A DNA stretch of 45,088 bases from Candidatus Zhuqueibacterota bacterium (lineage in GTDB: Bacteria; Zhuqueibacterota; Zhuqueibacteria; Thermofontimicrobiales; Thiofontviventaceae), in NCBI GenBank assembly GCA_016926625.1, contig JAFGOE010000046.1, positions 1 through 45,088 of the forward strand, given 5' to 3'. Made by a program: the position numbers and the translations under genes. Positions 1 through 7,971 of the stretch are shown here, one piece after another. Within the stretch, counting starts at the first letter, position 1. Every line of letters begins with the position of its first letter. The notes beneath the pieces are model-generated. The model worked only from the letters and a program-made list of their open reading frames with translations, was not told where the DNA came from and searched no databases.

Positions 1-878
1 CGACTGGCAGTCCACCCTGCATTGGCTGATGCATATCTACCAAATTCCGTCACCAAGCTGAAGGTCCCATCGAACAGGGATGGACAGGCGGTTGATAGCA
101 TGTCGATATAGTCTCGAGGGTCTGTCGAGGGAGCATCGAAGTGATATGAAACCGGGAGTCCCCCACCCATATCAAAGACCTTAATCAGGTCTTGAGAGCC
201 CACCAGCGTGTTGATTTCCATGGCGAGATCGTAAACTCGTTTTACTCCCTCCACAAGCATCTCAATAGGACACCCCTGCGACCCGACGTGCAGGTGAATT
301 CCGTTCAGCCAGCTATATTTTTTATAAGAAGAGATAATCTCCTCCCTGAATTCCTTCAGGGGAACACCAAATTTTGAATATTCCCCGGCGACACTTGACG
401 ATTTAATCTTACCGAGACCTACCTGGGGATTGATACGCAGGCCAATAATCCCATGCTGCGGGTATTGTGTTACCAGCTTAGCCACCCGATCCAGTTCCTG
501 AAATGAATCAATATTAATATTGACGCCCATTTCCAGTGCGATCTTTAGCTCATGTTCGGTTTTGGCAGGGGAATCGAAGACAATTCGGGAGGCATCGAAC
601 CCGGCCTCGCGTGCCAGATAGACTTCTGGCAGTGATGCGGTTTCCAGTCCGGTGCCCTCTGTATTGAGCATCTTCAAAATCTTGATCAGAGGATTAGCTT
701 TTACTGCTATAGCATGTAACGTGTTCTCAGGGAATATGTCTTTGATATGCTTTATTCTATCGATCAGCATCGAAAGATCATAGAAGATGATTGCACTGTC
801 CTCACCCGTGATAAGCCCGGCATGCAGTGCTTTTTTTAGTGTGTTGCTTATCGCCTGATTCTTCGGTCTTGTATTCAT
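1..878 (-). CDS. Fold-type III PLP-dependent decarboxylase (LysA/ODC family), C-terminus cut by window edge
   Basis: About 292 N-terminal residues are visible; the gene runs off the left edge. It reads in the reverse direction from an ATG at 878, preceded by AGAGGA about 10 bases upstream. The motif AVKANP near residue 70 supplies the lysine that binds pyridoxal phosphate in alanine-racemase-fold decarboxylases. LHVGSQG near residue 195 and DMGGGLPVSYHF near residue 240 match the conserved His-Gly-Ser and glycine-rich phosphate-binding segments of diaminopimelate, ornithine and arginine decarboxylases. The substrate cannot be fixed, because the C-terminal specificity helix and catalytic Cys-Asp region lie outside the window. 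Lysine synthesis (DAP decarboxylase) or polyamine synthesis are both possible. The spermidine-synthase fusion 5 kb away makes a polyamine role attractive, but this is inference. A Y4yA-type enzyme is another option. Confidence 0.85.
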   Translation of the reverse strand, partial: MNTRPKNQAISNTLKKALHAGLITGEDSAIIFYDLSMLIDRIKHIKDIFPENTLHAIAVKANPLIKILKMLNTEGTGLETASLPEVYLAREAGFDASRIVFDSPAKTEHELKIALEMGVNINIDSFQELDRVAKLVTQYPQHGIIGLRINPQVGLGKIKSSSVAGEYSKFGVPLKEFREEIISSYKKYSWLNGIHLHVGSQGCPIEMLVEGVKRVYDLAMEINTLVGSQDLIKVFDMGGGLPVSYHFDAPSTDPRDYIDMLSTACPSLFDGTFSLVTEFGRYASANAGWTAS

Positions 879-918
879 CGTTCCCAATCCTCTTAAAATT
901 CAACTTCATCCAAGCGGA

Positions 919-1089
919 TCATTCTTCCTCATGGTCTGGTTCCTGATCCTCGTTTTTTTCGAAATATTTTTCTTTGAAACGTCTTTTCAATCTTTCATCG
1001 TGTTGATGATTATCATGATGTGGAAACAATTTGAATAAAATATGGGCTGACGCATCTTGCATCAGCGCATATTTTTCAGAAAAAATCAT
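919..1089 (-). CDS. Small His-rich, acidic-tailed protein, translationally coupled
   Basis: This 56-residue reading frame starts at an ATG that overlaps the stop codon of the preceding membrane-protein gene (ATGA overlap), which suggests coupled translation. The product begins MIFSEKYALMQDAS. It has a histidine-rich patch (PHHDNHQHDE, about residues 24-33), a basic stretch (RLKRRFKEKY) and a strongly acidic end (EDQEPDHEEE). The His patch could bind metal, but no family is recognised. The exact overlap, the charged and ordered composition and the position just upstream of the decarboxylase gene argue that it is real. No function is proposed. Confidence 0.5.
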   Translation of the reverse strand: MIFSEKYALMQDASAHILFKLFPHHDNHQHDERLKRRFKEKYFEKNEDQEPDHEEE

Positions 1090-1466
1090 GAAAATCTTTT
1101 TTTCAGATCACCCTCCATCTGATCCAAAATATCCTTTTCCGCCTCGATGGATACTACTTTGTCATGACCGTATCGAATAGTGAGCATCTTTTTAGTAACC
1201 CTTTCCACCCCATTGATGGAATCAACTTCAATCGAGGAGGGATCATTTAAACCTACTCCTGAATAAAAATGCAGTCTTCCATCCTTTGTCTCGGCTACCA
1301 CACGTTTAAACTGTCGATAGAGGAAAATTGACATAATACAATATATTAGCATCGATAGCAGAATGTGGCTCCAGGCGTACCCATTGATAACATAGATTAA
1401 CGGGATCAATGTGAACACCGGAATGATATACCAGGTCTTATGCAGTGTCTTGTACTTCTTTTGCAT
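1086..1466 (-). CDS. Small membrane protein with C-terminal PH-like region, unknown function
   Basis: The product is 126 residues with the start at the ATG at 1466, because GGAAGGA lies 9 bases upstream; a TTG two codons earlier is less likely. Two hydrophobic helices (about residues 13-30 and 32-50) form a hairpin, followed by a soluble C-terminal part rich in beta-type sequence (LHFYSGVG ... EVDSINGVERV ... LTIRYG). That layout resembles small bacterial PH-domain membrane proteins, but the match is only by shape. It overlaps the next small gene by four bases, so the two are probably one unit. It is divergent from the YhhQ-type transporter, with about 390 AT-rich bases between them. Confidence 0.6.
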   Translation of the reverse strand: MQKKYKTLHKTWYIIPVFTLIPLIYVINGYAWSHILLSMLIYCIMSIFLYRQFKRVVAETKDGRLHFYSGVGLNDPSSIEVDSINGVERVTKKMLTIRYGHDKVVSIEAEKDILDQMEGDLKKRFS

Positions 1467-1802
1467 TTTCAATCATCCTTCCTTGTCAGATGTAAGTGCA
1501 ATTATCTTATCAGCTAATATGGAATTCACAATCAAGTCAATAATAACAAATTTTACGTTATTTTTCAAGATATTTTTGTATATTTATTTAATTTGCAATA
1601 ATAGTTGTTTTTAAGAGAGCGGTCAGAAAAATACAATAATCTGTGGATTCGATGCCATCACATAAGTATTTATATTAGATAGAGTTGCAGAGGGTTATTT
1701 AAACACCGAGAACTATTATTCATCTTCCCACATATCGATAACATGATCAGAGATGTGCCAGACCAATCTCCGAAAGACGTTTCGACAAATTTATGTTTGC
1801 CT

Positions 1803-1832
1803 TTGAGTCCAAAATTGTATATATTCTATTAT
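1803..1832 (+). promoter_or_regulatory. Candidate sigma70-type promoter for the YhhQ-family gene
   Basis: TTGAGT at 1803-1808 and TATTAT at 1827-1832 are separated by 18 bases. Transcription would start near 1839, leaving about 20 bases before the ATG at 1860. This supports the 1860 start over the in-frame ATG at 1743, which lies upstream of the promoter. No preQ1 riboswitch could be recognised upstream. Confidence 0.35.
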
Positions 1833-1859
1833 GGTTTGTATCTTTATCATTGCGCGCAT

Positions 1860-2630
1860 ATGAAAAATAATAATTATAAATACCTCGATATCGTCATGGC
1901 GCTTTTTATAGCGGCCTTACTCATCAGTAACATTGCCTCATCGGCCAAGATCATTTCATGGGGCATCGATCTGTTTGGGATACCGATGTCATTTGATGCG
2001 GGAACTCTCTTATTCCCGATCAGCTATATATTCGGTGATATATTGACAGAGGTCTATGGGTATAAGACGACGAAACGCATCATTTGGCTGGGATTCCTGT
2101 GTACAGCCTTAGCCGGATTAACTTTCTGGATTGTTTCGAGGCTGCCGGGTGATCCGGAATGGGGAAAATTCATTGCCGAACAGATTTTTCATGATCCGCA
2201 GAATACAGTCATCGATCCTTTGGACACCGGATACGCTGCTTACGATGCAATACTCGGTGGAATGAGCACCGGTGCGATTATCATCGCCAGTCTCATCGCT
2301 TACTTTGCAGGTGAATTCAGCAACTCGTACATTCTGGCGCGTATGAAAATATTAACCCATGGGCGATATCTGTGGATGCGTACAATAGGATCGACGTTAG
2401 TCGGTCAAGCCTTCGATACCTCCATATTCGTCGTCGTCGCTACACTCGCAGGAGTTTTCCCGTTGAATTCGATGCCGAGCATCATCATTGCGAATTTCAT
2501 TTTTAAGGTATCCATCGAGATTCTGTTTACTCCGGCGACATATCAAATCGTCGGTTTCTTAAAGAAGTCGGAGAATGAAGATTTCTACGATGTTGAAACG
2601 AACTTTAATCCTTTCTCCGTATCGATGTGA
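1860..2630 (+). CDS. yhhQ: Queuosine-precursor transporter, YhhQ/VUT family (DUF165)
   Basis: This is the only convincing plus-strand gene in the window. It encodes an integral membrane protein of 256 residues with about six transmembrane helices. The family imports queuosine precursors (preQ0, preQ1 or queuine) for tRNA modification. Family hallmarks are FPISYIFGDILTEVYGY in the second helix region and STLVGQAFDTSIFV in the later half. The frame is open from an ATG at 1743, but those extra 39 residues (Cys, Pro and Tyr rich) do not resemble the family, and a promoter candidate sits between the two ATGs. I therefore chose the ATG at 1860 (MKNNNYKYLDIV). No strong Shine-Dalgarno sequence precedes it. 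No other queuosine gene is in the window. Confidence 0.9.
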   Translation: MKNNNYKYLDIVMALFIAALLISNIASSAKIISWGIDLFGIPMSFDAGTLLFPISYIFGDILTEVYGYKTTKRIIWLGFLCTALAGLTFWIVSRLPGDPEWGKFIAEQIFHDPQNTVIDPLDTGYAAYDAILGGMSTGAIIIASLIAYFAGEFSNSYILARMKILTHGRYLWMRTIGSTLVGQAFDTSIFVVVATLAGVFPLNSMPSIIIANFIFKVSIEILFTPATYQIVGFLKKSENEDFYDVETNFNPFSVSM

Positions 2631-2791
2631 CTGTAATTAGGATTGAGCCCCGGCTGGTTTAACGAACTTGCGGTTTGCCTATTATCTGCGGTATTTGCTA
2701 CATAACGATGAATATAAAAGCTCATCTTCAGGAAGCGTCACGAACAAAAAGTGCACTTAAAGATTCTATTTATTATTTGCGGATTTTTATC

Positions 2792-4195
2792 TTACCATTT
2801 TTTTATCAATACAAGCCACGGATGTAGTGTATCGGGAGAATTTAGCTCGACAATGACCTTACTATCGATGTGAATGTCATCAAGAAACTCACCGTTTTCC
2901 GGATTGAACCAGCGTAATTTCAAATCACGATCAGGATTTTCGATTCTCAATGTCGTGGTCCCACCCATTGGGAAATAGACGCCATACAGCCTGCCCGGTG
3001 CAGCAAGGCAATAAACGTCGCCGCTATTATGAATGGACAACAATTCGGGATGAGGTGCACAGGAAAAAATATCGAATTGATCGGTGAATATTCGAGCGGA
3101 CTCTATAGCGCGCTGAGAGATTTCATTCAATCCTGTACCTTCATCAGGCCGATGAAATCGCGTTCCTGCACAACCAGCAAAGATATTTTGCCACCATCGA
3201 TCAAGTCCAACCAGTGGTTCATTGTATCTGCCGGCGATTCTGCTATGATAAACCTTCACATTTGTCAATGGCCGCGCACCACCGTATCTCTCGAGTGTAC
3301 TCTTCAGCCACAGGATATTCTCATAATGAATACCCCTCTCCAGCAAATTATTCTGAGAAATGTCGAGATACGCGAATAAACCCGGATGGCCGTATGCCTG
3401 GACATAGATCTCATCTTTCAGATTCCACGAATCCCACATTTCCGTTATTAGAATCTCCTTTTTCTTCGCTTTAGACTGTTGCTGGATGTAATTAGCCCAG
3501 TACCACGCCCAATCCGCCGGCGCTCGTGTCTCATTATCGATGCAATAGAGTACATTTCCATAGTTTAGAGATATGCTTAACAACGTATCGACAAATTTTT
3601 GTTGATATGTCAGTGTGACCGAGTCGATACGACCATTATCGACGGTGTGGAAGTACGGCTGTGGATGATGCGCCTGCTGATCCGGCCATGCCGACTTCAA
3701 TTTTGTATTTTTTTCAGTGTAATTGACATTATTTTTTGGGTTGAAAGGATTGTCAAGCCAATGTTCACCGTAGAAATCATGAGTCGCCCAAATTTCCACC
3801 TGGACAATCATATCAAAATCGCGCGAGAGTTCAAGAAATTTTTCAAAAAGCGACCAGTAGTCAGGATTCATCTCATTTAGATCGTATTTACCATCATTAT
3901 TTTTCAAGAAAGCCTTGACATTCCCCTCATCTCTGCTGGACATAGTACAACGGAGGTAATTCCCACCAACTTGATGAAGGATCTGAATGTTCTTTTTCAT
4001 TAATTCAGGATAATTGAATAAGTTATCTTCATCAGATCCACCCAGCAACAGAAGCGGTTTGTCTTTATAGTAAAAATAATTTGGATTTTCTTTATATATC
4101 GATATTCTGGCGGATAGTTTATCAGCATCACGTCCGGAACAACTTAAGACCGAGATGGAGATGCACAGGATAAGGATTGGAATGTATTTTTTCAT
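2792..4195 (-). CDS. Lipoprotein TIM-barrel glycoside hydrolase (DUF4038/GH5-like)
   Basis: The product is about 467 residues, with a lipoprotein signal peptide ending in the lipobox LSCS (Cys about 19), so it is likely anchored in a membrane facing the periplasm or cell surface. A GTG directly before the chosen ATG is an alternative start. The N-terminal stretch YFYYKDKPLLLLGGSDEDNLF resembles the opening strand of DUF4038/GH140-type (beta/alpha)8 hydrolases. The segment LYCIDNETRAPADWAWYW (Glu near 222) looks like the Asn-Glu acid/base site at the end of strand 4 in clan GH-A. ITEMWDSWN (Glu near 252) is a second conserved-looking acidic site. The C-terminal 80 residues look like a small beta-domain. 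Substrate unknown. It stands apart from the main glycosidase cluster but belongs to the same exported-lipoprotein class. Confidence 0.65.
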   Translation of the reverse strand: MKKYIPILILCISISVLSCSGRDADKLSARISIYKENPNYFYYKDKPLLLLGGSDEDNLFNYPELMKKNIQILHQVGGNYLRCTMSSRDEGNVKAFLKNNDGKYDLNEMNPDYWSLFEKFLELSRDFDMIVQVEIWATHDFYGEHWLDNPFNPKNNVNYTEKNTKLKSAWPDQQAHHPQPYFHTVDNGRIDSVTLTYQQKFVDTLLSISLNYGNVLYCIDNETRAPADWAWYWANYIQQQSKAKKKEILITEMWDSWNLKDEIYVQAYGHPGLFAYLDISQNNLLERGIHYENILWLKSTLERYGGARPLTNVKVYHSRIAGRYNEPLVGLDRWWQNIFAGCAGTRFHRPDEGTGLNEISQRAIESARIFTDQFDIFSCAPHPELLSIHNSGDVYCLAAPGRLYGVYFPMGGTTTLRIENPDRDLKLRWFNPENGEFLDDIHIDSKVIVELNSPDTLHPWLVLIKKW

Positions 4196-4226
4196 CACCG
4201 GAAATTACCCTGGAATGAATTACGAT

Positions 4227-4427
4227 TCACTTACGAAACCATCGAATGATCAATGAGATCAGAATACTTATCAAAATCATGGAGGTGATAGGAAAGTACA
4301 ATCGAAAGTTAGGCCGTTTAATGACCAGATCTCCGGGCAATCGACCGATCGGAATTTTACCCAGATATTGCCATAGTAAGCCAATCAAAATTATAACGAT
4401 ACCAATGTAAATTAAAGTCTTATTCAT
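4227..4427 (-). CDS. DUF2905 family small membrane protein
   Basis: This 66-residue protein has two transmembrane helices separated by the conserved loop GKIPIGRLPGDLVIKRPNFRLYFP, which is diagnostic of the DUF2905 family. Function is unknown. It follows a well-formed promoter (4477-4505) and ends 31 bases before the lipoprotein hydrolase, so the two could share a transcript. No Shine-Dalgarno sequence is obvious before the ATG. Confidence 0.88.
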   Translation of the reverse strand: MNKTLIYIGIVIILIGLLWQYLGKIPIGRLPGDLVIKRPNFRLYFPITSMILISILISLIIRWFRK

Positions 4428-4476
4428 TTGAAAGGCGACAGATGATTCATCGATCAGTACTTTTTCTCTTGACTAC

Positions 4477-4505
4477 ATTATAGAGATTATTTCGGATAGA
4501 AGCAA
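4477..4505 (-). promoter_or_regulatory. Candidate sigma70 promoter for the DUF2905 gene
   Basis: On the reverse strand, TTGCTT (4505-4500) and a perfect TATAAT (4482-4477) are spaced by 17 bases. The expected start near 4470 gives a leader of about 40 bases before the ATG at 4427. Confidence 0.5.
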
Positions 4506-4747
4506 GTGAAAATTTATTTTAAATGCGTTGTTCGCAAAAGCTGTTATCACAAAGCACACTGAGCTCACAGGGACAAAGTCCAATCTGCTGAGTTAGAGCA
4601 AGAATAACTTCAACAGGATAACTGCTACTGTGCTATTGTCAAAGATAAATCCAGCTTGAAGTTAATCGACATCAGAATACAGGTAAAATTGTTCAGGGAA
4701 GATGGACGGAAAGATCCATGGACAATGTTCTATCGTTGATCAACACT

Positions 4748-4781
4748 AAAAAAAAAGCCTGATTCGGTTACAAATCAGGCT
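4748..4781 (-). terminator. Rho-independent terminator of the Rho-N domain gene
   Basis: A perfect 9-base-pair stem (AGCCTGATT/AATCAGGCT at 4781-4773 and 4764-4756, 8-base loop) is followed on the reverse strand by a run of eight or more T. It lies 17 bases after the stop codon of the gene at 4798-5121. Confidence 0.9.
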
Positions 4782-4797
4782 AGCAAGGTCTATTGTT

Positions 4798-5121
4798 TTA
4801 GATAAGCGCTCTTCTCAGTTGGTTCTTCTGCGACTTAATCTCCTTCCGAATCTTTTTTAATTCGGCATGATCATGCGCTGCTAAGGCCTTATCTCTCTCT
4901 TTTTTTAACGCTCGGATCTTTTTTTTGATCTTGAACTTGTCCACGCCGACGACCTCATGATGGACATGCATGTCGATGTTCAACGCCGTGCAAATCGCCT
5001 TCAGCAGATGTTCCTTGTTTAATTGGGTATACCCTTGCACCGCTTCATGTTCGATCTCTTTCGCAATGTCCCTTAGCTGAGCTACGGTCATATGCTTTAA
5101 TTCTTCATAGGTATGCGACAT
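4798..5121 (-). CDS. Rho N-terminal (SAP-like) domain protein with coiled-coil tail
   Basis: The product has 107 residues. Residues 5-45 (EELKHMTVAQLRDIAKEIEH ... LNKEHLLKAIC) match the Rho termination factor N-terminal helix-turn-helix, a nucleic-acid-associated fold also found as a free-standing domain. Residues 60-107 are highly charged (Lys, Arg, Glu) and form a probable coiled coil. A short histidine patch (MHVHHEV) lies between. Such small proteins are common in Bacteroidetes and relatives and are presumed to bind nucleic acid. The start is well supported by GGAGG 9 bases upstream, and a strong terminator follows, so the gene is probably monocistronic. Confidence 0.8.
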   Translation of the reverse strand: MSHTYEELKHMTVAQLRDIAKEIEHEAVQGYTQLNKEHLLKAICTALNIDMHVHHEVVGVDKFKIKKKIRALKKERDKALAAHDHAELKKIRKEIKSQKNQLRRALI

Positions 5122-5172
5122 TTATACGGTCCTCCAAACAGGTTTATTTTAAATGTGGTTACAATTTTATTC

Positions 5173-5211
5173 ATAATCTTTTAATTTAACATGGATTTCA
5201 AGTAAAATCAA
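5173..5211 (-). promoter_or_regulatory. Candidate promoter(s) for the Rho-N domain gene
   Basis: Two overlapping candidates exist on the reverse strand: TTGATT (5211-5206) with TAAATT (5188-5183), and TTGAAA (5201-5196) with GATTAT (5178-5173). Both have 17-base spacers. Only one, or neither, may be used. Confidence 0.3.
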
Positions 5212-5260
5212 TAAGAAAGTTAATCCGATTGATAAAGAACAGGTATAACCGAACGATAAA

Positions 5261-6556
5261 TCAGCAATCGCCTTTATCACTTAAAATCATCTCAGCAATA
5301 TAATTAGGCAATACGAATGAAGCTTCATGAATTCTCTCGTTGTAATATGTTAATTTTTTTTGTTCGACGAACTGAGCTACTTTCTGTTCATCGATCTTTG
5401 TCAAATCGACGCCATCCTTCGATGCAATCTGAAAACTCCAAATACCGGAAGGGTAGGTTGGAATGTGAAACAGGGAGACCTCGACATGGTCGTTTCCGAA
5501 GACTTTCTTCAAACATCCGTTCAGTTCGATGAAAACAGCCTGGTTGAAAATTGGTGATTCGCCCTGAGTCACCAGAATACCATCTTTCTTTAGAATACGC
5601 TTGCAGTTTTCATAAAATTTCTCGGAAAAAAGACCTCGAGCCGGGCCCACTGGATCGGATCCATCGATGATGATCAGATCGAACGCCTCCGCAGGGGACC
5701 TGTCAACATACTTAATTCCATCCCCAATCTGTAAGTCCAATTTCTTGTTGTCAAATTCTTTCGATAGTTCGGGTAAATATTGGCGAGAGGCCTCTATTAC
5801 TTTTTCATCGATTTCAACCATCGTCACATTTTCAACGGCCTCATGTTTAAGCACTTCCCTGATGGTGCCACCATCACCACCTCCGATCACGAGCACATTC
5901 TTCACGTTACCATGAGCAAATATAGCAGGATGACTGATCATTTCGTGATAATTCTTCTCATCTTTCTCTGTACACATCACCATATTATCGATCGTCAATG
6001 TCTTCCCGAATCCGTATGAGTTATAGATTCGGATTCGTTGATAGGACGACGTCTGATCGTAAACAACTTCACCTGAAGCACGAAGTGAAAGGGCAATATT
6101 CTCGTCCTTATCCGTAATCCAGAAGCTTCTTCGGGGACTATCGATATTGATCCTGTCTTCGACGATCTTACGAAAGTTCTCGGCATTGAACGGAATCCTC
6201 TCCAGCAGGTTCAATGAGCCGCGATGTAACTCCAGCACAGAATAATTTTTTGCCTGAAACGTGTCTTGAAGGTAATCAAACGCAAGCCACGGATTAACTC
6301 CTTCACCGCAGGTGTACAAATCAGCAGAAGCATACTGATATTCTGGCCAGGTATGAACTGAGAGATGACTTTCCTGAATGATGACGACCCCGGATACTCC
6401 GTATGGTGAGAAATGATGAAAATGAGAGTTTATCACAGTCGCCCCCGAAATCGTTGCCGCATTAAACATCGACGATTCCATTTCCATCACATCGTTGAGT
6501 ATTTCGGGATTACAATTAAAAAATTCGACTAATATATGCCTTCCTAAAGATTCCAT
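5261..6556 (-). CDS. speDE: Fused S-adenosylmethionine decarboxylase-spermidine synthase (SpeD-SpeE)
   Basis: This 431-residue protein joins two consecutive steps of spermidine synthesis. Residues 1-120 are a prokaryotic AdoMet decarboxylase. The self-cleavage pair Glu62-Ser63 (QESHLSVHTWPE) gives the pyruvoyl group, and His68 and Cys83 (YTCGEG) follow at exactly the spacing known in the Thermotoga-type enzyme. Residues about 140-425 are a spermidine synthase: GGGDGG (225-230), the acidic substrate ligand in VEID (Asp250), GDG (279) and the catalytic loop IDGSDPVGPA (Asp298, Asp301). After autocleavage the synthase stays joined to the alpha chain, so decarboxylated AdoMet could pass directly between sites. 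SD AGGAAG lies 8 bases before the ATG, behind a promoter at 6579-6607. Putrescine supply is not in the window unless the first gene makes it. Confidence 0.95.
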   Translation of the reverse strand: MESLGRHILVEFFNCNPEILNDVMEMESSMFNAATISGATVINSHFHHFSPYGVSGVVIIQESHLSVHTWPEYQYASADLYTCGEGVNPWLAFDYLQDTFQAKNYSVLELHRGSLNLLERIPFNAENFRKIVEDRINIDSPRRSFWITDKDENIALSLRASGEVVYDQTSSYQRIRIYNSYGFGKTLTIDNMVMCTEKDEKNYHEMISHPAIFAHGNVKNVLVIGGGDGGTIREVLKHEAVENVTMVEIDEKVIEASRQYLPELSKEFDNKKLDLQIGDGIKYVDRSPAEAFDLIIIDGSDPVGPARGLFSEKFYENCKRILKKDGILVTQGESPIFNQAVFIELNGCLKKVFGNDHVEVSLFHIPTYPSGIWSFQIASKDGVDLTKIDEQKVAQFVEQKKLTYYNERIHEASFVLPNYIAEMILSDKGDC

Positions 6557-6578
6557 CTATTCTTCCTATGCTTAATGA

Positions 6579-6607
6579 TATTTAAATTGAAGCGACTATG
6601 ACGTCAA
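6579..6607 (-). promoter_or_regulatory. Candidate sigma70 promoter for speD-speE
   Basis: On the reverse strand, TTGACG (6607-6602) and TAAATA (6584-6579) are separated by 17 bases. The -35 box lies inside the palindrome TGACGTCA (6599-6606). The predicted leader is about 15-20 bases and carries the AGGAAG ribosome-binding site. Confidence 0.5.
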
Positions 6608-6609
6608 GT

Positions 6610-6627
6610 GATTCGACTTTTCGAATC
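6610..6627. repeat. Perfect inverted repeat abutting the speD-speE -35 box (candidate operator)
   Basis: GATTCGA (6610-6616) and TCGAATC (6621-6627) form a perfect 7-base inverted repeat with a 4-base centre, ending 2 bases from the -35 hexamer. A further overlapping repeat, GATCT/AGATC, lies at 6628-6642. The position suits a regulator binding site, but no regulator gene is adjacent. Confidence 0.4.
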
Positions 6628-6776
6628 GATCTCAAAAAGATCAAGATCGTTTAAAAAATATCAAACTTTTAATATAATAAAAAATATATTTTAACGCAAT
6701 AAAAATATTAAACATGGTCGGTCAGAATTATTTATAAACTCCTCCCCTGTCGCTGAGAAGAAATACCACATCTATA

Positions 6777-6808
6777 GTGAACGAAGAAATGTAACTTATA
6801 TCGTTCAC
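6777..6808 (-). repeat. Inverted repeat downstream of the SMP-30-type gene
   Basis: GTGAACGA (6777-6784) and TCGTTCAC (6801-6808) are perfect 8-base arms around a 16-base loop, about 75 bases after the lactonase stop. There is no T run, so it is not a classical terminator; it could be an mRNA-end hairpin or a binding site. Confidence 0.4.
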
Positions 6809-6883
6809 ATCGATCTCTTCGTATTATTCATGTAATCGATATAAGCGATGCGTGATCCGATGAGAGCCTGATGTTCATGCGAT

Positions 6884-7798
6884 TTAATACCATGAGTGTC
6901 CGGGAATGTTGACCGTCATCTTGTAGACCGAATTCGTCTCATCCTCGGTAATAAAGACAGTTTTCATATCAGTACCGGCGAACTCGATGTTACTGGGTCT
7001 CGATCCCGGGGTATCGATCTTTTGCAGGATTTCACCAGAAGGTGAAATGATGAATATCGCTTTCCCGCCGAAATGAGCCACGTAAAGGTTCCCATTGACG
7101 TCAAACTCCAAACCATCAGGATCACCCCCCTGTAATTCGACGAAGAGGCTCTTATGATGTAAACTCCCATCAGACTCGATATCAAATCGAACTATTCTAT
7201 GCAACGCCGATTCACAGACGTACAACCTCCCGTCGACTGGAGAGATTTCGAGTCCGTTTGGAAACGCCAGACTATCGGCTGCTAATTTTAATTCGGATGT
7301 ACGCATGTCGAAATAAAACAACCGACCATCGAGTACACTCGGATCATAGCCTTTCGGATCGGTAAAATAGATGTTGCCCTGTTTATCCATAATGATATCG
7401 TTGGGCCGATTAAAAGGTTGATTCTGATACCCTGAGATCAGCGTTTCCGCATGTCCTTCGGTACTAATTTTAAGAATTTTGCCTATTCCGAAATCACAAC
7501 CCACAATATATCCCTCAGGAGAAAATATCAGCCCATTCGTTTTAATAAATGTGCTATCGAGAGATCGAATAAGTGTATCTACTTCTGTCCCAGCGATGCT
7601 GGCTATCCAATCTGAATGACAGTTTGAAAGATAGAGTACCTGTTCATCTTGATTCCAGGCCGGTCCCTCAGGAAACTGGAATCCTCCTGCTACAAACGAC
7701 CAATCGGTGTGTTCTAGCTTGACGGATGAGCAAGTCATAAAAAATAATGGCAGCATTAAAACGACCAAAAAACGAGAAGCCGGATGAACAAATTTCAT
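6884..7798 (-). CDS. SMP-30/gluconolactonase-family lipoprotein
   Basis: The 304-residue product has a lipoprotein signal peptide (FFMTCSS, Cys23). The rest is a six-bladed beta-propeller of the SMP-30/gluconolactonase/LRE type, which hydrolyses sugar lactones using a divalent metal. The usual metal ligands can be seen: Glu44 (FPEGPAW), Asn181 (FPNGLEIS) and Asp228 (GDPDGLEFD). The substrate-side motif RPND is at 131-134. The ATG has AAGGAGA at good spacing. As the first enzyme of the glycosidase cluster it may open a lactone formed from a released sugar, but substrates in this family are hard to predict. Confidence 0.85.
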   Translation of the reverse strand: MKFVHPASRFLVVLMLPLFFMTCSSVKLEHTDWSFVAGGFQFPEGPAWNQDEQVLYLSNCHSDWIASIAGTEVDTLIRSLDSTFIKTNGLIFSPEGYIVGCDFGIGKILKISTEGHAETLISGYQNQPFNRPNDIIMDKQGNIYFTDPKGYDPSVLDGRLFYFDMRTSELKLAADSLAFPNGLEISPVDGRLYVCESALHRIVRFDIESDGSLHHKSLFVELQGGDPDGLEFDVNGNLYVAHFGGKAIFIISPSGEILQKIDTPGSRPSNIEFAGTDMKTVFITEDETNSVYKMTVNIPGHSWY

Positions 7799-7971
7799 AT
7801 GATCTCCTTAATTGGTAATAAACTTCTTACTAATTCTATCGTTTCTCTAAATACTCCTCTTACTGATTGTTCGAAGGATCGGTATTGCTTTATGTATGTC
7901 GATTGAGTTTCTGCTATAACATCAAAGTATGTATCATCATCTCAGCATTCGCGATTACGTCTAACGCGTGT

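Larger units (their letters stand above)
4428..4797. other. Intergenic region with promoter, degenerate repeat tract and terminator
   Basis: This 370-base gap holds the DUF2905 promoter (4477-4505) and the terminator of the Rho-N gene (4748-4781). Around 4548-4580 is a short degenerate CACAAAG/CACAGGG-like tract of the kind seen in decayed intergenic DNA. I see no gene in it. Confidence 0.5.
6557..6883. other. Regulatory intergenic region upstream of speD-speE
   Basis: This 327-base, strongly AT-rich gap holds the speD-speE promoter, an inverted-repeat cluster next to its -35 box (6610-6649) and another inverted repeat (6777-6808) after the lactonase gene. No reading frame with coding character was seen. 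Confidence 0.5.

Noticed and set aside
1743-1859. N-terminal extension of the YhhQ-type transporter from an upstream ATG
   Set aside because: The 39 extra residues do not fit the family, and a promoter candidate lies inside this stretch.
4548-4580. CACAAAG/CACAGGG-like tract as a CRISPR or tandem repeat
   Set aside because: Units are degenerate and too few, with no regular spacing.
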